DNA from: Erysipelotrichaceae bacterium
GTDB lineage: Bacteria > Bacillota_I > Bacilli_A > Erysipelotrichales > Erysipelotrichaceae
Direction: 5' to 3'
Assembly (NCBI GenBank): GCA_016302195.1
Contig: JAEDOA010000092.1
Span: 1-6,215 of the forward strand
DNA length: 6,215 nt
Shown: piece after piece, positions 1 to 6,214 of the stretch
Numbering within the stretch: position 1 is the first letter of the stretch
How the letters are laid out: the number at the start of each line of letters is the position of its first letter
Translations under genes and position numbers: made by a program
The notes under the pieces: generated by a model
Databases searched by the model: none
What the model saw: only the letters and a program-made list of their open reading frames with translations
What the model was told of the DNA's origin: nothing

Positions 1-889
1 CAATAACAATACTCATGATTAAGAACCAAGTAGTTCCTTCATCGAAATACCACCAGCCAAGAGGATTTCCTAATAATTTGTCTGACCATCCTAAGAAGAA
101 TTCAACACCGAAGCTATCCCAAGGAATAAATCCAACAATCATAACTACAAATGTTAATGCAAATAATACCAATACAGTTTTTTGCTTACCAGTTAATACC
201 GCGTTTTTATCAACTTCTTTGTCAACGAATTCAGTCTTCATTACTTCTTGTTCCTGTAATGATAGAATTGTTGAGCCTTTATCTGCTTTAACTTTTTTTG
301 CGTAATTCAATACAAAGAATAAAGCAACAGCATAAGAAGTTAACCATAAAGCAACACCAATTAAATCGATAATAGCAGCATTAGTAGCAATACCTACTTC
401 ATTTAATGCTGAAATAGCAGCACCTGTACAGAATGGGTTAATAGTTGAACCTAAAACACCGACACCTGCACCTAATGCAATAGTTGCCGCACCAACCATT
501 GTATCAAATCCAGCAGCAACCATTGTTGAAGCCATCAATAGATAGAATGGAACGGTTTCTTCACACATACCATATGTTGTACCACCAATTGAGAATACAA
601 ACATGATAACAGCAATCATGATTTCTTCTTTTCCGTGTAATTTTCTAACAAGAGTAGCAATACCATTATCTAATGCTCCAGTTAGTTTAACGATTTCCAA
701 GAAACCACCCAAAACAATAACGAATGCACAAACATCTTTTGCATCATAGAATCCAAATGCTGGTGCCAATAAAATGTTTGGCAAAGTAGCATTAGTTACA
801 TCTGGAATAACCCAAGATAATACAGCTAATGCTAAGATGATGATCAATAAGATCGTAAATGAAGATAGCATCTTCCTTTCTTTTTTCAT
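1..889 (-). CDS. arcD: YfcC/ArcD-family transporter, probable arginine/ornithine antiporter (partial, C-terminus outside window)
   Basis: This reading frame is open from an ATG at 889 to the left edge, giving 296 codons without a stop, so the C-terminus is missing; relatives are roughly 450-500 residues. It is a polytopic inner-membrane protein. Hydrophobic segments lie at about residues 10-29, 53-72, 90-105, 112-150, 171-195, 238-256 and 286-296, with a charged cytoplasm-like stretch at about 197-237. Family marks are IGGTTYGMCEET (101-112) and STINPFCTGAA (148-158), characteristic of the YfcC / C4-dicarboxylate anaerobic carrier-like family, which as I recall includes streptococcal ArcD. 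The position directly after arcABC makes arginine/ornithine exchange the most likely role; this is inferred from context, and the substrate cannot be read from sequence. The start is supported by an AGGAAAGG site (898-905) 8 nt upstream. The segment between the first helix and the LAPAFGFYDA stretch is only about 11 residues, shorter than I remember for relatives. Another amino-acid or dicarboxylate carrier of the same family remains possible. Confidence 0.85.
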   Translation of the reverse strand, partial: MKKERKMLSSFTILLIIILALAVLSWVIPDVTNATLPNILLAPAFGFYDAKDVCAFVIVLGGFLEIVKLTGALDNGIATLVRKLHGKEEIMIAVIMFVFSIGGTTYGMCEETVPFYLLMASTMVAAGFDTMVGAATIALGAGVGVLGSTINPFCTGAAISALNEVGIATNAAIIDLIGVALWLTSYAVALFFVLNYAKKVKADKGSTILSLQEQEVMKTEFVDKEVDKNAVLTGKQKTVLVLFALTFVVMIVGFIPWDSFGVEFFLGWSDKLLGNPLGWWYFDEGTTWFLIMSIVI

Positions 890-933
890 ATTAATTACCT
901 TTCCTAATTATATAAATTATTTATAAAGTGAAA

Positions 934-967
934 GATAAGATCCAAGATCCTCAACTTGGATCCTATC
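934..967 (-). terminator. Hairpin between arcC and the transporter gene; intercistronic stem-loop or weak terminator
   Basis: Two 13-base arms (934-946 and 955-967) flank an 8-base loop. On the plus strand they contain one A/C mismatch, but in the minus-strand transcript the same position is a G-U pair, giving an unbroken 13-bp stem. It lies 7 bp after the arcC stop. Downstream on the minus strand the sequence is TTTCACTTTATAAA, not a clean U-run, so it may end only part of the transcription or act as an RNA-processing or stability element that makes transporter mRNA less abundant than arcABC mRNA. A tandem AAGATCC repeat (937-950) forms part of one arm and loop. Confidence 0.6.
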
Positions 968-974
968 ATTTTCC

Positions 975-1910
975 TTACTTATGAATAATAGTTCCCGTCT
1001 TTCCTTGAAGTGCTTCTTTAGCTTTTTCTAATGAAGTAATCAAGGCCTGACTGTTTTCGCAATTATTAACATATTCCAAACAAGCTTGTACTTTTGGAAG
1101 CATACTTCCAGCAGCAAAGTGTCCCTCTTGAATATATTGCTTTGCCTGTTCTACAGACATTTCTGACAATTCTTGTTGATTAGGTTTGTTGAAATTAATG
1201 CATACCTTTTCAACAGCTGTTAATATTACCAGCATATCTGCCTTTAAATCTAATGCCAATTTACTTGATGCTCTGTCCTTGTCAATAACAGCAGCCACAC
1301 CACTATACCAGTTGTCATCTTTTACTACTGGAATTCCTCCGCCTCCAACAGTGATAACAACAGTATTGTTATTTACAAGCTTTTCAACTGTACTTAGTTC
1401 AACAATTTCAACTGGAATAGGAGAAGGAACAACTCTTCTATATCCTCTTCCTGCATCTTCTACAAAAGTATAGCCCTTTTCAGCTGCGATTGCTTCTGCC
1501 TGCTGCTTATTGTAGAAAGAACCTATTGGTTTTGTTGGTTTATCAAAAGCTGGATCATTTTTATCAACCACTACTTGAGTAACTACAGTTACACAATCTT
1601 TTTTGATACCTCTGTTATTCAATTCTCTCTGAATAGATTGTTGTAGATGGTAGCCAATATATCCTTGAGTCATAGCTCCGCATTCTGGAAAAGGCATTGA
1701 TGGAGTTTTTCCACCATTATTTGCCGAATATTCAAATGCTAAATTAACCATTCCAACTTGAGGCCCATTACCATGACCAACAACTACGTCATAGCCTTCC
1801 TCTACTAAATCAACAATTGTCGAAGCAGTTTTTTTAACCAATTCTAATTGTTGTTCAGGTGTATTTCCTAAAGCATTTCCGCCTAAAGCAATTACTAAGC
1901 GCTTTGCCAT
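975..1910 (-). CDS. arcC: Carbamate kinase (EC 2.7.2.2)
   Basis: Cytoplasmic enzyme of the amino-acid kinase fold that transfers phosphate from carbamoyl phosphate to ADP, yielding ATP and carbamate, which falls apart to CO2 and ammonia. It is the energy-yielding last step of the ADI pathway. The 311 residues match the family length (about 310). Visible motifs are ALGGNAL (8-14) at the phosphate-binding N-terminus, VGHGNGPQVG (44-53), AMTQGYIGY (79-87), TVGGGGIPV (187-195), VIDKDRASSKLA (208-219) and GSMLPKVQA (268-276), all as expected for an active enzyme. The ATG at 1910 lies 12 bp after the arcB stop, and its AGAAGG ribosome-binding site overlaps that stop, so translation is probably coupled to arcB. 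The stop is TAA at 975-977. No truncation or missing motif is seen. Fosmomycin-type or other amino-acid kinases are excluded by the motif set and by the neighbours. Confidence 0.97.
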   Translation of the reverse strand: MAKRLVIALGGNALGNTPEQQLELVKKTASTIVDLVEEGYDVVVGHGNGPQVGMVNLAFEYSANNGGKTPSMPFPECGAMTQGYIGYHLQQSIQRELNNRGIKKDCVTVVTQVVVDKNDPAFDKPTKPIGSFYNKQQAEAIAAEKGYTFVEDAGRGYRRVVPSPIPVEIVELSTVEKLVNNNTVVITVGGGGIPVVKDDNWYSGVAAVIDKDRASSKLALDLKADMLVILTAVEKVCINFNKPNQQELSEMSVEQAKQYIQEGHFAAGSMLPKVQACLEYVNNCENSQALITSLEKAKEALQGKTGTIIHK

Positions 1911-1918
1911 GTTATTTA

Positions 1919-1925
1919 CCTTCTA
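1919..1925 (-). promoter_or_regulatory. arcC ribosome-binding site overlapping the arcB stop codon
   Basis: The minus strand reads TAG-AAGG here: the arcB stop codon (1925-1923) supplies the first bases of an AGAAGG Shine-Dalgarno element whose last G is 8 nt before the arcC ATG. A ribosome ending on arcB therefore sits on the arcC initiation site, which implies translational coupling and matched amounts of the two enzymes. Confidence 0.7.
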
Positions 1926-2915
1926 CTTTAATGTTGCATACATTACTGCTTTAATTGTATGCATTCTATTTTCTGCTTCATCAAATACTTTTGACTGTTT
2001 TGATTCAAATACTTCGTCAGCAACTTCCATTTCTGTAACACCAAATTTCTTGGCAATATCTGCACCAATAGTAGTATTTGTATCATGGAATGATGGTAAG
2101 CAATGTAAGAAGATAGCATTTTCATTAGCATTTGCCATTACTTCTTTAGTAACACGATATGGTTCTAATAAGCTGATTCTCTTTTCCCAAATATCGTCTG
2201 GTTCACCCATTGAAACCCAGATATCAGTATAGATAACATCTGCATTAGCAGTACCTTCTTTAACATCTTCTGTTAAAGTAATTGTGCAGCCGTTTTCTTT
2301 AGCAATTTCTCTGCATTGTTCAACAAGCTCTGCTTTAGGCATTTGTTCCTTTGGTCCACATGCCACAAAGTTCATTCCCATCTTAGCGCAAATAACCATT
2401 AATGAGTTGCCAACGTTATTTCCAGCATCACCCATAAATACGACTTTCAATCCTTTTAAGTGACCAAAGTTTTCTTCAATTGTTAGTGCATCAGCTAACA
2501 TTTGAGTTGGATGGAAATCTGTTGTTAAGCCATTCCAAACTGGTACTCCTGCATTATTCGCAATTTCTTCAACAATTGATTGTGCGAAACCACGATATTC
2601 AATACCATCATACATTCTACCTAATACTCTTGCTGTATCTTCGATAGATTCCTTCTTACCCATTTGGCTTGAACCTGGATCAAGATAAGTAACACCCATT
2701 CCTAAATCTCTTCCTGCAACTTCAAATGAGCAACGTGTTCTTGTAGAAGTCTTTTCAAATAATAATACAATGTTTCTTCCTTCTAAATAACGATGTGGAG
2801 TGCGAGTCAATTTTAATCTTTTGAACTCTTTTGACAAGTCTAATAAATAGCGGATTTCATCACTTGTGAAATCTAATAGTTTTAAAAAGTTTCTTCCCTG
2901 TAAATTTTTTGGCAT
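1923..2915 (-). CDS. arcB: Ornithine carbamoyltransferase, catabolic type (EC 2.1.3.3)
   Basis: Cytoplasmic enzyme, normally a homotrimer or larger oligomer, that here should run in the catabolic direction: citrulline plus phosphate to ornithine plus carbamoyl phosphate. The N-terminal carbamoyl-phosphate domain carries STRTR (57-61), and HPTQ follows at 135-138. The C-terminal ornithine domain has the nucleotide-like fold segment VVFMGDAGNNVGNS (158-171), DIWVSMGEP (231-239) with the SMG ornithine loop, and HCLP (271-274) with the reactive Cys272. The 330 residues fit catabolic OTCs. The start ATG at 2915 follows AGGAAGG (2924-2930) by 8 nt. It begins 40 bp after the arcA stop and ends 12 bp before arcC, so it belongs to the arc operon. 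Sequence motifs alone do not separate ArcB from biosynthetic ArgF; the catabolic call rests on operon context and overall length. Putrescine or agmatine carbamoyltransferase is less likely, given the SMG motif and the ADI neighbour. Confidence 0.96.
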   Translation of the reverse strand: MPKNLQGRNFLKLLDFTSDEIRYLLDLSKEFKRLKLTRTPHRYLEGRNIVLLFEKTSTRTRCSFEVAGRDLGMGVTYLDPGSSQMGKKESIEDTARVLGRMYDGIEYRGFAQSIVEEIANNAGVPVWNGLTTDFHPTQMLADALTIEENFGHLKGLKVVFMGDAGNNVGNSLMVICAKMGMNFVACGPKEQMPKAELVEQCREIAKENGCTITLTEDVKEGTANADVIYTDIWVSMGEPDDIWEKRISLLEPYRVTKEVMANANENAIFLHCLPSFHDTNTTIGADIAKKFGVTEMEVADEVFESKQSKVFDEAENRMHTIKAVMYATLK

Positions 2916-2955
2916 ATTTTTTTCCTTCCTAATATATTGTGAAACTAAATCAGTA

Positions 2956-4182
2956 CTAATCTTCTCTAATTAATGGCATGCTCATACATCTTGGGCCGCC
3001 TCTTCCTCTTGATAATTCGCAGCTTGGCATTTCTAATACCTTTAATCCATGCTGTCTTAATACCTCATTAGTTACATCGTTTCTTTCATATACAACAATT
3101 ACACCTGGAGCAATACATAATGTATTTGAACCATCATTCCACTGTTCCCTTGCTGCAGCAATCATATCACCGCCACCACATGGGATTAATTCGACGTGGT
3201 CTAAGTTTAATGCTTTTTCTAGTACATGCTGTAATGTATCATTAATCTCTTCAATTTCAACCTGTCCATCTTTGCCTGGTGTTAACTTGAATACTTGAAG
3301 GGTTCCTAAAATTGCTGGATGATATGTAAACTTATCATAGTCAATTTGAGTAAATACAGTATCTAAATGCATAAATGCTCTTGATTTAGGAATATGGAAA
3401 GCGTAAATTGTTCTAATTAATGAGTTTTCATCCGCAAATATTCTCTTTGCTGTTCTTTCAATAGCATCTGGATTTGTTCTTTGAGATATACCGATTGCTA
3501 ATGTGCTTTCATTTAGATTCAATACGTCTCCACCTTCGATGTGATCGACATCATTACGGCTGTAATACAATGGAACATCTTTGAAATCTGGATGATATTT
3601 AAATACATATTCATCATATATTGTTTCTCTGCTTCTTGTTTTTGAGTACATTTTGTGTAACAAAACGCCATTTCCTACAGAAGCAAATGGATCTCTTTGG
3701 AAATATAGGTTTGGAAGTGGATCAAGCAACATTACTTCATCGTAATTTTCAACTCTATCAATTAATGTTGTAGCTTCTTCTTTTGGTAATTCGGATAAAC
3801 GCATACCTTCCATTGTTTTTAAAACTAATTCCAAGTTGCTAGGATAATTTTCATTTAAATATTCAATTATTAGCTTAGTATACTTATCTCCTGTAATATT
3901 GGCTTCTTTTAAGAATTGCCTCAAGAATTGTTCTCTTACCTCTGGATACAAATCAAATACCTCTGCAACTAAATTTTCTAAGTAAACAACCTCAACGCCA
4001 TTATCTCTTAAAATCTTCGCAAATGCATCATGCTCTTGCTGAGCAATCTTTAAAAATGGAATGTCATCAAATAATAACTCTTCTAATGTATCTGGAGTTA
4101 AATTCAATAATTCATTTCCAGGCCTGTGCAACAAAACCTTTTTCAATGGTTTAATTTCACTCGTAACATGAATTCCTTTCAT
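2956..4182 (-). CDS. arcA: Arginine deiminase (EC 3.5.3.6)
   Basis: Hydrolyses L-arginine to L-citrulline and ammonia in the cytoplasm, the first step of the ADI pathway; the ammonia also helps acid tolerance. With the ATG at 4182 the protein has 408 residues, the usual family length, and begins MKGIHVTSEIKPLKKVLLHR, the typical ADI N-terminus. The guanidino-modifying fold shows its catalytic set: Asp164 in FQRDPF, Glu216 in HIEGGD, His272 and Asp274 in MHLDTVF, and the nucleophile Cys399 in RGRGGPRCMSMP near the C-terminus. A longer frame reaches back to a TTG at 4233 (17 extra residues). It is rejected because the extension has no homologous character that I recognise and no ribosome-binding site, whereas AAAGAGG (4191-4197) sits 8 nt before the ATG at 4182. 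It is the first gene of the arc operon, followed after 40 bp by arcB. The stop is TAG at 2956-2958. Confidence 0.98.
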   Translation of the reverse strand: MKGIHVTSEIKPLKKVLLHRPGNELLNLTPDTLEELLFDDIPFLKIAQQEHDAFAKILRDNGVEVVYLENLVAEVFDLYPEVREQFLRQFLKEANITGDKYTKLIIEYLNENYPSNLELVLKTMEGMRLSELPKEEATTLIDRVENYDEVMLLDPLPNLYFQRDPFASVGNGVLLHKMYSKTRSRETIYDEYVFKYHPDFKDVPLYYSRNDVDHIEGGDVLNLNESTLAIGISQRTNPDAIERTAKRIFADENSLIRTIYAFHIPKSRAFMHLDTVFTQIDYDKFTYHPAILGTLQVFKLTPGKDGQVEIEEINDTLQHVLEKALNLDHVELIPCGGGDMIAAAREQWNDGSNTLCIAPGVIVVYERNDVTNEVLRQHGLKVLEMPSCELSRGRGGPRCMSMPLIRED

Positions 4183-4190
4183 ATATCTTA

Positions 4191-4197
4191 CCTCTTT
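4191..4197 (-). promoter_or_regulatory. Ribosome-binding site that fixes the arcA start
   Basis: The minus strand reads AAAGAGG here, ending 8 nt before the ATG at 4182. It supports the 408-residue ArcA over the 425-codon reading frame that begins at a TTG (4233), and it lies inside that longer frame. Confidence 0.8.
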
Positions 4198-4209
4198 CTT
4201 TGTATCTAT

Positions 4210-4238
4210 ATTGTAAACGATTTCATTTTTCAAAAATG
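4210..4238 (-). promoter_or_regulatory. Candidate arc operon promoter with overlapping palindromic operator
   Basis: On the minus strand TACAAT (4210-4215) matches a sigma-A -10 box in five of six bases; transcription would start near 4203, giving a leader of about 20 nt that still holds the ribosome-binding site. At the -35 distance there is no good hexamer. Instead there is a perfect 15-bp palindrome, CATTTTTCAAAAATG on the plus strand (4224-4238), with 7-base arms around one central base. A weak -35 overlapped by a palindrome is what a regulated promoter often looks like. ADI operons are known to be controlled by ArgR/AhrC, Crp/Fnr-type regulators and CcpA, but this palindrome does not clearly match any of those consensus sites. 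A second perfect TATAAT lies upstream at 4281-4286, also without a -35. Confidence 0.35.
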
Positions 4239-4323
4239 GACATTTGGAGCTGTTTTTTTTGTAAAAATCAACATTTTTTTATTATAAAAAACCATATAAG
4301 CCATTATTTCACAAACTTTATAT

Positions 4324-4356
4324 AAAAAAAAGAGGATTACATTTTCGAAAACCCCC
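4324..4356 (-). terminator. Rho-independent terminator of the tRNA-Arg gene
   Basis: On the minus strand GGGGGTT (4350-4356) pairs with AATCCTC (4332-4338), seven pairs of which two are G-U, around an 11-base loop, followed at once by eight Ts (4324-4331). It lies 22 bp past the tRNA 3' end and separates the tRNA transcript from the arc operon leader. The stem is moderate in strength, so some readthrough towards arcA is conceivable. Confidence 0.6.
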
Positions 4357-4378
4357 AGCATGTTTTAAGCAAAAAAAA

Positions 4379-4455
4379 TGGCGCGCCCTGCAGAAATCGA
4401 ATCCGCAACCTTCTGATCCGTAGTCAGACACTCTATCCAGTTGAGCTAAGGGCGC
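4379..4455 (-). tRNA. tRNA-Arg, anticodon ACG
   Basis: A complete 77-nt cloverleaf with encoded CCA (4379-4381) and discriminator G. The acceptor stem GCGCCCT / AGGGCGC pairs fully. The D stem is GCTC/GAGT with a 9-base loop, the anticodon stem TCTGA/TCAGA encloses loop CTACGGA with anticodon ACG (plus positions 4419-4421), the variable loop is AGGTT, and the T arm is GCGGA-TTCGATT-TCTGC. ACG, with the A normally deaminated to inosine by TadA, reads CGU, CGC and CGA. It is transcribed on the same strand as arcA and lies back to back with argS, the synthetase that should charge it. Confidence 0.97.
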
Positions 4456-4478
4456 ATGTACACAAAATGTGCATGTAT

Positions 4479-4506
4479 ATAATATCACATTATTTGTTTT
4501 TTTCAA
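4479..4506 (-). promoter_or_regulatory. tRNA-Arg promoter
   Basis: On the minus strand TTGAAA (4501-4506) and TATTAT (4479-4484) are separated by 16 bp, and the -10 is preceded by TG one base upstream (extended -10). Transcription would start near 4472, leaving a 5' precursor leader of about 17 nt to be removed by RNase P. Confidence 0.65.
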
Positions 4507-4526
4507 GTACAAATTATTTATGTTTA

Positions 4527-4535
4527 TGATAAAAT
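4527..4535 (+). promoter_or_regulatory. Probable argS promoter (extended -10)
   Basis: TGATAAAAT contains TG, one spacer base and TAAAAT, a five-of-six match to the -10 consensus. At 17 bp upstream only GTACAA (4507-4512) is available as a poor -35, directly abutting the -35 of the divergent tRNA promoter. Transcription from about 4542 gives a leader of about 23 nt with a strong GGGAGG ribosome-binding site (4551-4556). That leaves no room for a T-box leader, which many Firmicute synthetase genes carry. Confidence 0.5.
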
Positions 4536-4564
4536 AGATTCTGTATGTTAGGGAGGATTTTTTT

Positions 4565-6214
4565 ATGAATGAAATTGAAACAAAGTTGCATCAAAGTATT
4601 AAAGAAGTAGTTAATGAAAGTTTCAATTACAATCCTGAAGATGGATTAGTAATGATTGAAACACCAAAAGACAATTCCAATGGGGATTACTCAACTAATA
4701 TTGCGATGCGATTAACAAAAATTCTCCATCAAAACCCTCAAATTATTGCTAAGACAATTGTAGAAGGTCTTACTAAGAAATTAGATGACGTGGACAAAAT
4801 TGAAATTGCTGGTCCAGGCTTCATTAATTTCTGGATTAAAAAAACAGCACTTGCTGATATCATTAACACAGCCATATCTTTAAATGAAGATTTTGGAAAA
4901 AACGATAGTGGAAATGGTTTAAAAATTTTAGTTGAATACGTTTCAGCTAATCCAACAGGACCTCTACACTGTGGTCATGCTAGGGGAGCTGCATGGGGAG
5001 ACGTTATCTGCAGACTTTTAAAGAAGTCAGGTTATGATGTATTAAGAGAGTATTATATCAATGATGCTGGTCATCAGATTGATATGCTTGGCGAATCTAT
5101 TTACCAAAGATACCTTGAATCTTATGGTTTGGAATTTCACTTACCTGATGATGGCTACCATGGTCAGGATGTAAAAGAAATCATGGAAGAAATCAAAAAG
5201 GATGTAGGGGATAAATATCTTCATACCACCAAAGAAGAAGCAGTTAAATTCTTTAGATGGGAAGGAAGAACAAGAGAATTAGAAAGAATTAAAAAGGACT
5301 TGAAATACTACCGTTGCGAATTCGATTCTTGGGTATCAGAACAGTGGATTGTTGATGAAAATAGAGTAGAGAAGTCATTGGAAAAAATGATAGAAATGGG
5401 CTTAACCTACCAACAGGATGGAGCATTATGGTTTAAGTCAACTGAATATGGCGATGATAAAGATAGAGTATTAAAGAAATCTGACGGTTACTATACTTAT
5501 TTAACCCCTGATATCGCTAATCATATGTACAAATATGAAAGAGGCTATGAAAAACTTGTTAATCTATGGGGTGCAGACCATCATGGATACATCGCAAGAA
5601 TGAAAGCTGCTATTCAAGCTTTGGGTCATCAAAAGGATTCACTAGAAGTTGATTTGATTCAAATGGTACGTCTAGTTGAAAACGGCCAGGAAGTTAAGAT
5701 GAGTAAACGTACAGGCAACGCTATCACAATTAGAGAATTAGTTGATGATATTGGCTGTGATGCAGCAAGATACTTCTTCATTTCCAAAGCAGTTGATACC
5801 CATATGGATTTAGATTTAGGATTAGCAAGATCACAATCAACAGATAACCCTGTATTCTATGCCCAGTACGCATATGCACGTATCTGCAAGTTGTTAAAGC
5901 AAGCCCCTGAATTAACTGTATTAGATCATTATGATTTATTAACTGATCAGAAAGAAGTAGAGTTATTAAAATTGATGGGATCATTCACTAAAGTAGTTGC
6001 AGATGCCGCAGCAACAAGAGCTCCAAATAAGATGTGCAATTACATTCAAAAGCTTTCTCAAGCAGTACATGCTTATTATGGTTCTGATTGCAAGGTTAAT
6101 GATCCAAATAATGCTGAATTAACTTCTCAAAGAGTAGCACTACTATCTGCTGTTAAGGTTACCTTACATAACGCTTTGGATTTAATTGGTGTTGATGCTT
6201 TAGAAACAATGTAA
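4565..6214 (+). CDS. argS: Arginine--tRNA ligase (EC 6.1.1.19)
   Basis: Class I aminoacyl-tRNA synthetase that activates arginine with ATP and, as in most ArgRS enzymes, needs tRNA-Arg bound for activation; cytoplasmic and essential. The 549 residues match the bacterial family length. The N-terminal Add-1 domain that contacts the tRNA D loop covers about residues 1-110. The Rossmann catalytic domain begins with VEYVSANPTGPLHCGHARGA (123-142), whose HCGH (135-138) is the HIGH signature; further on are INDAGHQ (165-171), NLWGADHHGY (333-342) and KMSKRTGNAI (378-387), the KMSKS equivalent. The C-terminal helical anticodon-binding (DALR) domain covers about 425-549, from NPVFYAQYAYAR to ALDLIGVDALETM. 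The start ATG at 4565 is 8 nt after GGGAGG. The stop TAA falls one base before the window edge, so the gene is complete. It diverges from tRNA-Arg(ACG), one of its substrates, with 109 bp between them. No operon partner is visible downstream. Confidence 0.98.
   Translation: MNEIETKLHQSIKEVVNESFNYNPEDGLVMIETPKDNSNGDYSTNIAMRLTKILHQNPQIIAKTIVEGLTKKLDDVDKIEIAGPGFINFWIKKTALADIINTAISLNEDFGKNDSGNGLKILVEYVSANPTGPLHCGHARGAAWGDVICRLLKKSGYDVLREYYINDAGHQIDMLGESIYQRYLESYGLEFHLPDDGYHGQDVKEIMEEIKKDVGDKYLHTTKEEAVKFFRWEGRTRELERIKKDLKYYRCEFDSWVSEQWIVDENRVEKSLEKMIEMGLTYQQDGALWFKSTEYGDDKDRVLKKSDGYYTYLTPDIANHMYKYERGYEKLVNLWGADHHGYIARMKAAIQALGHQKDSLEVDLIQMVRLVENGQEVKMSKRTGNAITIRELVDDIGCDAARYFFISKAVDTHMDLDLGLARSQSTDNPVFYAQYAYARICKLLKQAPELTVLDHYDLLTDQKEVELLKLMGSFTKVVADAAATRAPNKMCNYIQKLSQAVHAYYGSDCKVNDPNNAELTSQRVALLSAVKVTLHNALDLIGVDALETM

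Noticed and set aside
15..305. Plus-strand 96-codon frame at the left edge
   Set aside because: It is antisense to the transporter coding sequence, has low-complexity Ser/Thr/Asn content and no ribosome-binding site; it is a shadow frame.
907..912. TATAAT on the minus strand as a separate promoter for the transporter
   Set aside because: No acceptable -35 lies 16-18 bp upstream, it overlaps the space just before the ribosome-binding site, and AT-rich sequence yields such hexamers easily.
1186..1473. Plus-strand 95-codon frame inside arcC, and similar plus-strand frames at 1909-2232 and 2978-3298
   Set aside because: These are antisense shadows of arcC, arcB and arcA. None has a ribosome-binding site or a recognisable domain.
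1943..2131. Minus-strand 62-codon frame inside arcB and the minus-strand 68-codon frame inside argS (5778-5984)
   Set aside because: They lie wholly within strongly conserved genes in other frames and are hydrophobic or basic shadow translations.
4183..4233. N-terminal extension of ArcA by 17 codons from a TTG
   Set aside because: There is no Shine-Dalgarno element before the TTG, the extension would cover the likely promoter -10 and the ribosome-binding site of the ATG at 4182, and known ADIs begin at the MKGIHVTSE-type start.
4298..4313. TGTGA half-site (minus strand 4309-4313) as a Crp/Fnr or ArcR site for the arc operon
   Set aside because: The partner half at the required spacing reads GGCTT, not TCACA, and the centre would not fall at the usual activator distance from either -10 candidate.
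4342..4351. TTTTCGAAAA palindrome as a protein site
   Set aside because: It lies in the loop side of the tRNA terminator and is a simple A/T-run palindrome; the terminator explains the region better.
4318..4512. A 64-codon minus-strand frame containing PLAQLDRVSDYGSEGCGF
   Set aside because: It is the translation of the tRNA-Arg gene and its flanks, a well-known false protein. It has no ribosome-binding site.
4456..4564. T-box or other riboswitch leader for argS
   Set aside because: The spacer is only 109 bp, part of it belongs to the tRNA promoter, and no T-box sequence or terminator hairpin precedes the argS ribosome-binding site.
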